The position numbers were made by a program, and so were the translations under genes. A stretch of DNA of 49,091 nucleotides from NCBI GenBank assembly GCA_019112735.1, contig DXIS01000036.1, forward strand, positions 1-49,091, in the 5' to 3' direction. The DNA is from Candidatus Mediterraneibacter guildfordensis (GTDB lineage Bacteria > Bacillota > Clostridia > Lachnospirales > Lachnospiraceae). The notes beneath the pieces are model-generated. The model searched no databases. It was given only the letters and a program-made list of their open reading frames with translations, and was not told the origin of the DNA. Position 1 is the stretch's first letter. Every line of letters begins with the position of its first letter. This document shows positions 8,536 to 16,009 of this stretch, piece after piece.

Positions 8536-8617
8536 AATTTGGGACAGGGCAAAACTCAATTTGGGACACAGTAAATGTTAATTTGGGACGTAGTAAAATT
8601 GAATTTTACTACGTCCC
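8536..8617. repeat. Right end of RAYT element: two half-repeats plus palindrome
   Basis: Two 22-base units starting AATTTGGGAC (8536-8557 and 8558-8579) precede a 33-base palindrome at 8585-8617 with 16-base arms (GGGACGTAGTAAAATT) around a central G. It is the mirror image of the left end and lies 11 bases from the glyS stop codon. Confidence 0.85.
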
Positions 8618-8628
8618 GGAACGAAGTA

Positions 8629-10029
8629 TTACCATTCAAATTTCTTCTCGAAATATGCCTTCAGATCTTCGATCTTGATCCGTTCCTGCTCCATTGTATC
8701 ACGGTCGCGGACTGTCACCGCTCCGTCTTCTTCCGACTCGAAATCGTAAGTCACGCAGAACGGTGTTCCGATCTCGTCCTGACGGCGGTAACGTTTTCCG
8801 ATGTTTCCGCGGTCATCATACTCGCAGTTGTAATACTTGCTCAGTTCTGCGAAGATCTTCTCCGCACCTTCGTTCAGTTTCTTGGAAAGCGGCAGCACTC
8901 CGATCTTGACCGGTGCCAGCGCCGGATGGAAATGAAGCACGGTACGCATATCCGGCTTTTCTTCTGTTCCGATATTTTCCTCGTCGTATGCGCTGCACAG
9001 GAATGCCAGGACCATACGGTCGGCTCCCAGTGAAGGCTCGATAACATACGGGATATATTTTTCATTGATCTCGTCGTCAAAATAAGTCAGATCCTGGCCG
9101 GATACGTTCTGATGCTGGGTCAGGTCGTAATCTGTACGGTCTGCGATGCCCCACAGTTCGCCCCATCCGAACGGGAAGAGGAATTCTACATCTGTGGTTG
9201 CTTTGCTGTAGAAAGAAAGTTCTTCCTTGTCATGGTCACGGTAGCGCACCTCATCTTCTTTGAGGCCGAGGGATGACAGCCAGTTCAGACAGAAGCTCTT
9301 CCAGTAATCGAACCACTCCAGGTCTGTATCCGGTTTACAGAAGAATTCCAGTTCCATCTGCTCGAACTCTCTTGTACGGAATGTGAAGTTTCCGGGCGTG
9401 ATCTCGTTCCGGAATGATTTTCCGATCTGCGCGATGCCGAACGGCAGTTTCTTTCTGGATGTACGCTGTACATTCTTGAAGTTTACAAAGATTCCCTGCG
9501 CGGTCTCCGGACGGAGATAAACGGTATTCTTCGCATCCTCGGTCACGCCCTGGAATGTCTTGAACATCAGGTTAAACTGACGGATATCTGTGAAATTATG
9601 TTTGCCGCAGGTCGGGCACGGGATCTGGTGTTCCTCGATAAATGCCGTCATCTGCTCCTGTGACCATCCGTCCACGGAGCCTTCCAGTGTGATGCTTTTT
9701 TCTTCACAGTAGTCTTCGATCAGCTTGTCAGCGCGGAAACGCTCATGACATTCTTTACAGTCCATCAGCGGATCGCTGAAACCGCCCAGATGTCCGGACG
9801 CCACCCATGTCTGCGGGTTCATCAGGATCGCACAGTCAACGCCTACATTGTACGGATTCTCCTGTACGAATTTCTTCCACCATGCTTTCTTTACATTGTT
9901 CTTCAGTTCAACACCGAGATTGCCGTAATCCCATGTGTTTGCAAGGCCGCCGTAGATCTCGGATCCCGGATAAACGAATCCTCTTGATTTGGCAAGGGCC
10001 ACGATTTTATCCATTGTCTTTTCAACCAT
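8629..10029 (-). CDS. glyS: Glycyl-tRNA synthetase, single-chain dimeric type
   Basis: Charges tRNA-Gly with glycine. A class II synthetase of 466 residues, the homodimeric form (not the alpha2-beta2 GlyQ/GlyS enzyme). Recognisable features are the N-terminal [22 protein letters not shown], two zinc-type Cys pairs (CKECHERF and CPTCGKHNF), motif 2 ([20 protein letters not shown]), motif 3 ([13 protein letters not shown]) and the C-terminal anticodon-binding domain. The ATG at 10029 has GAGGA upstream; the longer open frame is not supported. A clear promoter lies 40 bases upstream, so it is expressed independently of recO. No T-box fits in the 126-base gap. Confidence 0.97.
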   Translation of the reverse strand: MVEKTMDKIVALAKSRGFVYPGSEIYGGLANTWDYGNLGVELKNNVKKAWWKKFVQENPYNVGVDCAILMNPQTWVASGHLGGFSDPLMDCKECHERFRADKLIEDYCEEKSITLEGSVDGWSQEQMTAFIEEHQIPCPTCGKHNFTDIRQFNLMFKTFQGVTEDAKNTVYLRPETAQGIFVNFKNVQRTSRKKLPFGIAQIGKSFRNEITPGNFTFRTREFEQMELEFFCKPDTDLEWFDYWKSFCLNWLSSLGLKEDEVRYRDHDKEELSFYSKATTDVEFLFPFGWGELWGIADRTDYDLTQHQNVSGQDLTYFDDEINEKYIPYVIEPSLGADRMVLAFLCSAYDEENIGTEEKPDMRTVLHFHPALAPVKIGVLPLSKKLNEGAEKIFAELSKYYNCEYDDRGNIGKRYRRQDEIGTPFCVTYDFESEEDGAVTVRDRDTMEQERIKIEDLKAYFEKKFEW

Positions 10030-10068
10030 AATTATGTTCCTCACATTTCTTTTTCTCAATCGGTACTT

Positions 10069-10097
10069 ATTATAACGGCTGCATCCATTTTTTTCAA
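10069..10097 (-). promoter_or_regulatory. Promoter of glyS
   Basis: TTGAAA (10092-10097), a 17-base spacer and a perfect TATAAT (10069-10074) on the minus strand, between recO and glyS. Confidence 0.75.
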
Positions 10098-10155
10098 GGG
10101 AATGAACGCAATGTTTCCCCTGCTGTACATGCGTCTCCGTGACTGCCCTCATCCG

Positions 10156-10896
10156 TCATGTCAGCGTCTCCAGGATCTCCAGCGATTTGAACCGCCTGTC
10201 CACGTATACTTCCATGAGCCGGTCCACCACTTTTTCCAGTTCGGCGAGCACATTTTCCGCCACAGTAAATGTATACAGTTTGACGACCGGCGTGGATTCT
10301 ATGTACTGCATGCTGTATAACGTGGAATTGTCAAGGATCATCCCGTCTATGACGTCCCCGCTGCACTCGCTGCAGACAATGCCGCCCTTTGCCGGGCTGA
10401 ATACGGCGGGCCGCTCCTTATCCCCGCAGATCACACACTGAAATACCTGGGGTGCCTGACCATTGACCGTCAGCGCTTTCAGTTCGAAGATCCGGCGCAC
10501 GAGGCGGTTGGGGATATGAGGATTGATCAGCGCACGCATGGACTGATAAAGCAGCTTCAGCATTTCCCGCTCATCGGTATATTCCTTTGCATAATAATCG
10601 GCCACCTCGAGAAAATAAAATCCATAATAAGCGCCCACCACATCTTCCCGCAGCTCCGCGAAATAGTTTGTAATGCTGGCCGACTGGATCGTATAAGAAG
10701 TCCGCCCCTCATACATGGTAAATTCACCGAATGCCAGCGGATTGACCGCGCCGACAAGTGGACTGTTCGGCCGCCTCGCACCGCGGGCAAACGCGGAGAT
10801 CTTTCCCTGTTCTTTTGTCAGTATGACCACCCGCCGGTCATATTCCCCGATGGGCATGGTGGAGAGCACCATCCCTGTAAGTACGATCTGATTCAC
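10156..10896 (-). CDS. recO: DNA repair protein RecO
   Basis: Recombination mediator that loads RecA on SSB-coated gaps with RecR and anneals strands. The 246-residue protein begins VNQIVLTGMVLSTMPIGEYD, the typical OB-fold start, and has the zinc-finger set C-x2-C then C-x2-C (CVICGDKERP, GIVCSECSG). I take the GTG at 10896, preceded by AAAGGA, because the family starts here; the open frame extends further only through the upstream small gene. Its start overlaps the yqzL-like frame by 59 bases, which implies coupled translation. The era-yqzL-recO-glyS order known from Firmicutes is kept here except for an island between era and yqzL. Confidence 0.95.
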   Translation of the reverse strand: MNQIVLTGMVLSTMPIGEYDRRVVILTKEQGKISAFARGARRPNSPLVGAVNPLAFGEFTMYEGRTSYTIQSASITNYFAELREDVVGAYYGFYFLEVADYYAKEYTDEREMLKLLYQSMRALINPHIPNRLVRRIFELKALTVNGQAPQVFQCVICGDKERPAVFSPAKGGIVCSECSGDVIDGMILDNSTLYSMQYIESTPVVKLYTFTVAENVLAELEKVVDRLMEVYVDRRFKSLEILETLT

Positions 10897-11032
10897 GCTG
10901 TTCCTTTCCGCAGGTTTCCCGGCAGATGCCGGTTTTCCCCGCACTGCATTCACGGTCGGCCGTCATCCTGTAATTCAGGTAATCTTCGATCCTGCCGCTT
11001 GCCATAAACTGATCCCAGTATGTCTCTTTCAT
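10838..11032 (-). CDS. YqzL-like small protein
   Basis: A 64-residue ORF beginning MKETYWDQFMASGRIEDYLN. This W-x2-F-x4-G-x-I-x2-YL pattern is that of YqzL, the tiny protein encoded just before recO in Bacillus and relatives; its function is unknown. The start at 11032 is preceded by GAGGTGG. The C-terminal half (after about residue 28) runs in another frame over the recO start and may be poorly conserved. Position and N-terminal motif make it credible despite its size. Confidence 0.65.
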   Translation of the reverse strand: MKETYWDQFMASGRIEDYLNYRMTADRECSAGKTGICRETCGKEQRESDRTYRDGALHHAHRGI

Positions 11033-11192
11033 CGGTCCACCTCGTCTTATGTGATAAGATTAGGTTTCCCGGCTCATAAAAACACTATACCCCGCAAAAA
11101 ATACCAGGACTTTTTGCAGGGTAAAGCCTTGACAGTCCATTCATATTATAATGAATTTCCCGTCCGATATCAATTTCTTTTAGCGTCAGTTT

Positions 11193-12056
11193 CTAGTGGC
11201 AGCTTCCGTTTCCGCCGCAGCCGTGTTTGTTCTCACCGCAGTGGTGTCCCTCGCCGTGATGTCCTTCTCCATGACAGCCTTCTCCGTGATGATGCCCCTC
11301 ACCGTGGTGACTGCACTGAACATCCGGGTTATAGGACAGATTTCCTGCAAGGAACGCTTTTACCGCCTCGTCCGCATTTCCGGAAACACCGCCGTACAGA
11401 TCGATCCCGGCGTCCACCAGGGCATTTTTCGCGCCCATGCCGATGCCGCCGCAGATCAGCGCATCCACACTCATGTCTGTCAGAAAGCCTGCCAGCGCGC
11501 CGTGGCCGCTCCCGTTCGTGTCAACGACCTGCTCTTTTGTGATCTGCCCGTCCTCCACATCGTAGACTTTAAACTGCTCCGTATGTCCGAAATGCTGAAA
11601 TACTTCTCCGTTTTCAAATGTTACTGCGATCCTCATTGCATGTTCCCCTTTCTCTGCTATGTCCGGGCGGCGCTCCGGAGCCGTTCCCGGTTCCCGCGTA
11701 TCCGCGCTTTCCGGGAACGCACCTGTGCCCCGCCGGCATTTTTTCCGGCAGAAATGAACAGCGGAACCGTCGCACAGGCGGTAACTGCCTCCCGATATCT
11801 CCATGGGCCTGCCGTTCACGATGCAGTCCGCGATCTTCTCACGTGCAGATTCATAGATCTCCGTTACCGTTGTCCGGGAAATATCCATCTGCTTCGCGCA
11901 CTGTTCGTGGGTCAGCTTCTCCAGATCGATCAGCCGGATCACTTCATATTCTTCCACCGCCAGCGTTACACGCCCCCCGCAGGGGATGCCGTCCGGCGCA
12001 AAACTTGAATAATCCGGTTCCGTGCAGACTCTTCTGCATCTTCTCGGTCTTGCCAT
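11193..12056 (-). CDS. DUF134 DNA-binding / NifX-like cofactor-binding fusion with His-Cys tail
   Basis: A 287-residue fusion. Residues 1-~100 are a DUF134 helix-turn-helix module (MARPRRCRRVC start, VEEYEVIRLIDLEKLTHEQC, then DISRTTVTEIYESARE). Residues ~140-240 are a dinitrogenase Fe-Mo cofactor-binding (NifX/NafY/YjoE-like) domain (MRIAVTFENGEVFQHFGHTE). The tail is a run of HHGEG-type repeats with many His and some Cys, an evident metal-binding sink. The family is common in strict anaerobes and is thought to handle Fe-S or Mo-type cofactors or metals; the exact role is unknown. The start at 12056 has GGAGGTG. A good promoter overlaps the end of the upstream sirtuin gene, so it need not be part of that operon. 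Confidence 0.85.
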   Translation of the reverse strand: MARPRRCRRVCTEPDYSSFAPDGIPCGGRVTLAVEEYEVIRLIDLEKLTHEQCAKQMDISRTTVTEIYESAREKIADCIVNGRPMEISGGSYRLCDGSAVHFCRKKCRRGTGAFPESADTREPGTAPERRPDIAEKGEHAMRIAVTFENGEVFQHFGHTEQFKVYDVEDGQITKEQVVDTNGSGHGALAGFLTDMSVDALICGGIGMGAKNALVDAGIDLYGGVSGNADEAVKAFLAGNLSYNPDVQCSHHGEGHHHGEGCHGEGHHGEGHHCGENKHGCGGNGSCH

Positions 12057-12095
12057 AGAGACACCTCCATTTCATTTCCGTCATATGTCGAAAAT

Positions 12096-12124
12096 AATAT
12101 AACACATCTCTCACAGAAATACAA
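12096..12124 (-). promoter_or_regulatory. Promoter of the DUF134-NifX gene
   Basis: TTGTAT (12119-12124), 17 bases, TATATT (12096-12101) on the minus strand. The -35 lies inside the last codons of the sirtuin gene. Confidence 0.55.
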
Positions 12125-13010
12125 GTCCCATCTGTCCCAGTACATTTCCAATATCCCCGTCAATACAGATCGAGCGACTGGCAATTTCTCTTGGCGCATA
12201 GGCCTCCCCATAATTGATGCAGGCATATACCGCTTTCGGATTCCGGTATGTCATCCTCCAGAATGGATACTTGATGATGCCCGGCGTATTCATTCCCACA
12301 CCCAGCTCCAGAAACAGGATCCGCTTCCCCTCATGTTCTCTCACAAACCGCTCATACCGTCCTGCCGCCTGATGCCAGCCCGCATCCTGTACGAATGTTT
12401 CGTCCGCCCGGAGGTTCATTCTCATCGGCGCCCCGCATTTCGGACAGTGCGGGATGAGTTCTGAAGGGATCGTCATTTCCGGCCGCCTTCCTTTCGGCAG
12501 TCTCAAGTCCCCGTCCGCTCCGGCCACATACCCCTGGGCCAGCACCATCCTGCGGACTGTATCCCCATTCTCATAAGTTTCCTGGTGGCACGGCCTGCTG
12601 CACTGAAAGAGGCCGTAATCGCCCTGGGTATAAAAAAGCCGGCGCTTATCAAATCCGGCTTTCTGAAAACAATGATCCACGTTCGTCGTCAGGACAAAAT
12701 AGTCTTTGTCTTTCACCAGTCCGTACAGATTTTCATAGACCGGTTCCGGCGGATCCATATACCGGTTGATCCAGATATATCGGCTCCAGTACGCCCAGTA
12801 TTCTTCCAGCATGTCATACGGATAAAAACCGCCGGAATACATATCCCGGAATCCATATTTTCTCCGGAAATCCGCAAAATATTTTTCAAACCTCTCACCG
12901 GTGTAAACCATCCCTGCCGAGGCGGAAAGCCCCGCGCCGGCTCCGATCACAACTGCGTCCGCCTCTGCAAACACGCTCCCAAGCCGCCCGGCCGGCGTCC
13001 GTTCTTTCAT
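12111..13010 (-). CDS. Class M sirtuin-like protein ADP-ribosyltransferase (SirTM)
   Basis: A 299-residue Sir2-fold NAD-dependent enzyme. NAD motif GAGAGLSASAG at residues 23-33; TTNVD at 108-112 replaces the usual TQNID; the catalytic His of ordinary sirtuins is Gln129 (YTQGD), the mark of class M sirtuins, which in staphylococci and streptococci ADP-ribosylate rather than deacylate. Four zinc-ligand cysteines are visible at 137, 141, 189 and 192. The start at 13010 lies four bases after the macrodomain stop, and GGAACGG at the end of that gene serves as ribosome site. The partner macrodomain probably reverses the modification. The GcvH-L and LplA2 genes that accompany SirTM elsewhere are absent, so the target is unknown. 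Confidence 0.88.
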   Translation of the reverse strand: MKERTPAGRLGSVFAEADAVVIGAGAGLSASAGMVYTGERFEKYFADFRRKYGFRDMYSGGFYPYDMLEEYWAYWSRYIWINRYMDPPEPVYENLYGLVKDKDYFVLTTNVDHCFQKAGFDKRRLFYTQGDYGLFQCSRPCHQETYENGDTVRRMVLAQGYVAGADGDLRLPKGRRPEMTIPSELIPHCPKCGAPMRMNLRADETFVQDAGWHQAAGRYERFVREHEGKRILFLELGVGMNTPGIIKYPFWRMTYRNPKAVYACINYGEAYAPREIASRSICIDGDIGNVLGQMGLVFL

Positions 13011-13014
13011 GTTC

Positions 13015-13827
13015 TTATCCGTTCCCGAGGAGTTCCCGGTAGATGTGAAGATCTTCGTCTTTGAAAACATTGAATATCACCTCCAGCTTCCCGGCAGCCG
13101 GGTCTGCCGCCGCGGTCCGGTCCCGGAACTCCCGCACGGTCCGCACTGCGATCTCTGCGGCCCGCCGGTTCGGAAAATGAAATTCTCCTGTGGAAATACA
13201 GCAGAAGGCCACGCTTCCCAGATGGTTTTCTGCGGCAAGCTCCAGACAGGACCGATAACAGGACGCCAGCAGTTCCTCATCCTTTTTCGTTACCCGGCCG
13301 CCCACGACCGGTCCCACCGTGTGGAGCACATACCGGCAGGGCAGATTGAACGCCGGGGTGATCTTCGCCCGCCCGGTCTCCTCCTCATGCCCCTGGACCC
13401 GCATCAGCTCCGCACAGGCGGCGCGAAGCTGCACACCCGCGTAAGTGTGGATCACATTGTCGATGCAGCCGTGGCAGGGCACAAAGCAGCCCAGCAGCCG
13501 ACTGTTCGCTGCATTTACGATGGCATCGCATTTCAGCGTCGTAATATCCCCCTGCCACAGATAAATCCCGTCTTCCGCCGGGGTAAGTTCCGCGATGTCC
13601 GTGATCCCTTTCTTCCGGGTCTCTTCCTGCAGATACGCATCCTGGATCTCCAGGAATCCTCCGGAGACCGGACGGGGCATTCGGATATTGAACAGCGAAC
13701 GGAGCAGACGCTTCTGCGCCTGCTCATCCGCCGGGATATCCGGATCTTCATGCCACGGTCCGCCGTATTCTCTCTGCTCATTTAAAAGTTCTTTTATCAG
13801 GTATATCCGCCGTTCTTTCTGTGTCAT
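13015..13827 (-). CDS. Zinc-type macrodomain, probable ADP-ribosyl hydrolase
   Basis: A 270-residue protein with an N-terminal helical extension (~80 residues) and a macrodomain. Substrate-loop motifs are WQGDITTLKCDAIVNAANS and the signature GCFVPCHGCIDNVIH, in which C114, H119 and C121 are the likely zinc ligands of Zn-macrodomains. These reverse protein mono-ADP-ribosylation in operons with class M sirtuins. A later GPVVGG and a CISTGEFHFP segment complete the ADP-ribose pocket. The start at 13827 follows GAGGAAAT. Gaps of four bases to the oxidoreductase upstream and to the sirtuin downstream show a tight operon. Confidence 0.88.
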   Translation of the reverse strand: MTQKERRIYLIKELLNEQREYGGPWHEDPDIPADEQAQKRLLRSLFNIRMPRPVSGGFLEIQDAYLQEETRKKGITDIAELTPAEDGIYLWQGDITTLKCDAIVNAANSRLLGCFVPCHGCIDNVIHTYAGVQLRAACAELMRVQGHEEETGRAKITPAFNLPCRYVLHTVGPVVGGRVTKKDEELLASCYRSCLELAAENHLGSVAFCCISTGEFHFPNRRAAEIAVRTVREFRDRTAAADPAAGKLEVIFNVFKDEDLHIYRELLGNG

Positions 13828-13831
13828 ATCT

Positions 13832-14461
13832 TTATTTCCTCACTACACTGATCCGCTCGCGGAAATGTTTTCCATTTACCGCCTCATCAACCACGGCAAT
13901 GGCATAATCCGCATAGCTGATCACACTCTCGCCCCGCTCATTGAGGGTCAGTTCCTCACCGCCCAGGATGTAGGCTCCGGTGCGTTCTCCGTCCGCCTGG
14001 AAATCTCCGGCCGGGCTGATATAAGTCCAGTTGACATCCGTTCTTTCTCTGAGTTCGCCGAGCGCCTTTGCCATGGCTGCCGCAAGTGGTTTGAACGCAT
14101 CCGGAAAAACCGCCCCATCCGCCACGCATACGGTATGCTCCGGATCCACATAGAGGCTCCCTGCGCCGCCCACGATCAGGAGACGGGTGTCCGTGCCCGA
14201 AAGGATGTCGCACAGATGTTTCAGCGAAGTGCTGTGCTGCGGAAGCGTTTCCTCCGTCCATGCACCGAATGTATCCACGACCACATCGAACCCGGCCAGA
14301 TTCTCCGCTGTCAGATCATAAAGATCTTTCAGGATCACCTTTTCCGCTGACGTGCGGTTTTCTCCGCGCACAACTGCGGTCACATCCAGCCCGCGCTCTG
14401 CCGCTTCCCTGACGATCAGTTTTCCTGCTTTCCCGTTTGCACATACAACTGCTATTTTCAT
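13832..14461 (-). CDS. NAD(P)-binding oxidoreductase (atypical SDR, NmrA/YwnB-like)
   Basis: A 209-residue Rossmann-fold protein of the extended/atypical SDR type related to NADH-flavin-reductase-like COG2910 proteins. The nucleotide motif VCANGKAGKLIVREA is at residues 5-19; there is a VVDTFGAW strand, a LLIVGGAGSLYVDP segment and a TYISPAGDF region. No classical YxxxK catalytic pair is evident. I chose the ATG at 14461, with AGGAGG nine bases upstream. It is the first gene of the oxidoreductase-macrodomain-sirtuin operon and is divergent from the HxlR regulator, the usual arrangement for reductases induced by electrophile or redox stress. Confidence 0.8.
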   Translation of the reverse strand: MKIAVVCANGKAGKLIVREAAERGLDVTAVVRGENRTSAEKVILKDLYDLTAENLAGFDVVVDTFGAWTEETLPQHSTSLKHLCDILSGTDTRLLIVGGAGSLYVDPEHTVCVADGAVFPDAFKPLAAAMAKALGELRERTDVNWTYISPAGDFQADGERTGAYILGGEELTLNERGESVISYADYAIAVVDEAVNGKHFRERISVVRK

Positions 14462-14559
14462 GATAATCTTCCTCCTGTACTGATTCAATGTTATTTAACA
14501 GATTATTTCCTGTATTTCATCAGGGTCTTGAAACGGCCGTTTTCTCAACTCCTGGCTTT

Positions 14560-14655
14560 ATTATAGATGCAGCAGGAAGCAACGTAAAGTACGCACAAAA
14601 ATGTGGCATAGTAACCGGGAGGTAACTTTACAGATCCCGAAAATACGAATACAAT
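14560..14655. promoter_or_regulatory. Divergent promoters with a shared ACTTTAC motif
   Basis: Minus strand: TTTACG (14583-14588), 17 bases, TATAAT (14560-14565), serving the oxidoreductase operon. Plus strand: TTTACA (14627-14632), 17 bases, TACAAT (14650-14655), serving hxlR. Both -35 elements lie in the same heptamer, ACTTTAC, in opposite orientation, with AGTAACC and GGTAACT between them. This arrangement would let one HxlR dimer pair control both directions. Confidence 0.55.
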
Positions 14656-14679
14656 AAGGTCTATAAAGGAGAGAAAAAT

Positions 14680-15036
14680 ATGTCAGACTATACAGAAAAG
14701 AAAACGCTCCCGGCATGCCCGGTGGAGACCACACTCACCCTCATCGGAGATAAATGGAAAGTGCTGATCGTCCGGGACCTGCTGCCGGGAGCGAAACGAT
14801 TCGGCGAATTAAAGAAATCCGTGGGAAATGTTTCCCAGAAAGTACTGACCGCCCAGTTGCGCGATATGGAGCGCGACGGGCTTGTCAGCCGCAAAGTTTA
14901 TCCGGAAGTACCCCCGAAAGTGGAGTACTCTCTCACAGAACTCGGCATGAGCCTGAAGCCCATCCTCGACGCCCTCTGGAACTGGGGCGAGGATTACAAG
15001 TCCAAAGTCTCATCTGACGAAGAAGACCGCCTCTGA
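14680..15036 (+). CDS. HxlR-family transcriptional regulator
   Basis: A 118-residue winged-helix dimer of the HxlR/YodB/HypR family. The N-terminal Cys13 in PACPVETTLTLIGDKWKVLI is the residue that senses thiol-reactive compounds or disulfide stress in characterised relatives. The recognition helix region reads RFGELKKSVGNVSQKVLTAQ and the wing follows (RKVYPEVPPKVEYSLTELG). GGAGAG stands seven bases before the ATG. It is divergent from the oxidoreductase-macrodomain-SirTM operon and shares promoter motifs with it. Confidence 0.92.
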   Translation: MSDYTEKKTLPACPVETTLTLIGDKWKVLIVRDLLPGAKRFGELKKSVGNVSQKVLTAQLRDMERDGLVSRKVYPEVPPKVEYSLTELGMSLKPILDALWNWGEDYKSKVSSDEEDRL

Positions 15037-15052
15037 GGAGATTTACTCCTCA
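15034..15052. terminator. Small hairpin over two convergent stop codons
   Basis: TGAGGAG and CTCCTCA form a 7-bp stem with a five-base loop across the hxlR and era stops, which are only six bases apart. There is no U-tract. Confidence 0.3.
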
Positions 15053-15939
15053 TCCCGGTAGCCGAAGTTCTTCATCATATAGTCGCTGTCCCGCCAGTTC
15101 TTCTGCACCTTCACCCACAGCTTCAGATTCACTTTGCAGTCCAGCAGGCGCTCGATCTCATACCGGGCCGTGCTGCCGATCTTTTTGAGCATACTGCCCT
15201 GTTTGCCGATGATGATCCCTTTGTGGGAATCCCGCTCGCAGATGATGGTCGCGTCAATGTGCATGACTTTGCGCTCCATTTTCATGCGGTCAATGGCCAC
15301 CGCAATGCCGTGGGGGATCTCTTCGTTCAGGCAGTGCAGCGCCTTCTCCCGGATCAGCTCCGCCACGATCTGGCGCTCCGGCTGGTCCGTCACCGTATCC
15401 TCATCATAAAACTGCGGCCCGTAGGGGAGATATTTCAGGATCACCTTTACAAGTTCATCCGTATTGTCCCCGCTCCTTGCAGACACCGGCACGATATCTG
15501 CGAAATCATACTCCTTCCGGTATGTATCGATGGCCGGGAGCAGTTCCTCTTTCTTCACCATATCGATCTTGTTGATCACCAGGATGACCGGCGTCTTCAC
15601 TTTCTTCAACTGGTCAAGGATGTGCCGTTCCCCCGCCCCGATAAATGTGGACGGCTCCACCAGCCAGAGCACCACGTCCACTTCATTGAGCGACCGCTCC
15701 GCCACATGGACCATATACTCGCCCAGCTTGTTCTTCGCCTTGTGGATGCCCGGCGTGTCGACGAAAACGATCTGGCCGTCCTCCGTCGTCAGCACCGTCT
15801 GGATCCGGTTCCTCGTCGTCTGCGGCTTATTGGATGTGATCGCAATCTTCTGCCCGATCAGCCGGTTCATCAGGGTGGATTTTCCTACATTCGGCCTGCC
15901 GATCAGCGTGGCAAAGCCGGATTTAAAATTTTCATTCAT
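15043..15939 (-). CDS. era: GTPase Era
   Basis: Essential GTPase that assists 16S rRNA maturation and 30S assembly. The 298-residue protein has G1 GRPNVGKST (residues 14-22), switch 1 around TTRNRIQTV, G3 DTPGIHKAKN, G4 NKIDMV, and a C-terminal KH domain (GIIIGKQGSMLKKIGSTAR). The start at 15939 has GAGG in range; the longer frame from 15996 is an artefact of read-through into a REP palindrome 18 bases upstream. Gene order with the M16C peptidase upstream is typical. On the other side the expected yqzL-recO neighbours have been pushed 4 kb away by the SirTM island. Confidence 0.97.
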   Translation of the reverse strand: MNENFKSGFATLIGRPNVGKSTLMNRLIGQKIAITSNKPQTTRNRIQTVLTTEDGQIVFVDTPGIHKAKNKLGEYMVHVAERSLNEVDVVLWLVEPSTFIGAGERHILDQLKKVKTPVILVINKIDMVKKEELLPAIDTYRKEYDFADIVPVSARSGDNTDELVKVILKYLPYGPQFYDEDTVTDQPERQIVAELIREKALHCLNEEIPHGIAVAIDRMKMERKVMHIDATIICERDSHKGIIIGKQGSMLKKIGSTARYEIERLLDCKVNLKLWVKVQKNWRDSDYMMKNFGYRDEE

Positions 15940-15956
15940 ACAAAATACCTCGGTTT

Positions 15957-15989
15957 GGGACGTAGTAAAATTCAATTTTACTACGTCCC
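15957..15989. repeat. Solo REP palindrome matching the RAYT element ends
   Basis: A 33-base palindrome with 16-base arms (GGGACGTAGTAAAATT) identical to those at the ends of the RAYT element 7 kb away, but with the central base complemented (inverse orientation). It lies in the 71-base gap between the M16C peptidase and era, inside the likely cotranscript. Confidence 0.9.
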
Positions 15990-16009
15990 GGTTCACAGTT
16001 TTTTCACAT

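Larger units (their letters stand above)
7666..8617. mobile_element. RAYT/REP-type transposable element
   Basis: A 952-base AT-rich segment in GC-rich surroundings, made of one Y1 transposase gene bounded on both sides by a 33-37-base palindrome and two tandem 20-22-base half-repeats arranged as mirror images. It sits between glyS and the M18 gene. This layout fits a REPtron: a HUH transposase domesticated with, or mobilising, REP-like palindromes. Confidence 0.75.

Noticed and set aside
10030..10155. Glycine T-box leader before glyS
   Set aside because: The gap is too short and I see neither the T-box sequence nor a terminator; a plain promoter accounts for it.
11127..11153. Promoter TTGACA ... 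TATAAT on the plus strand
   Set aside because: The two hexamers are only about 12 bases apart and no plus-strand gene follows.
11190..11340. Tandem short repeats resembling a small array
   Set aside because: They encode the HHGEG repeats of the DUF134-NifX tail; no spacers, so not CRISPR.
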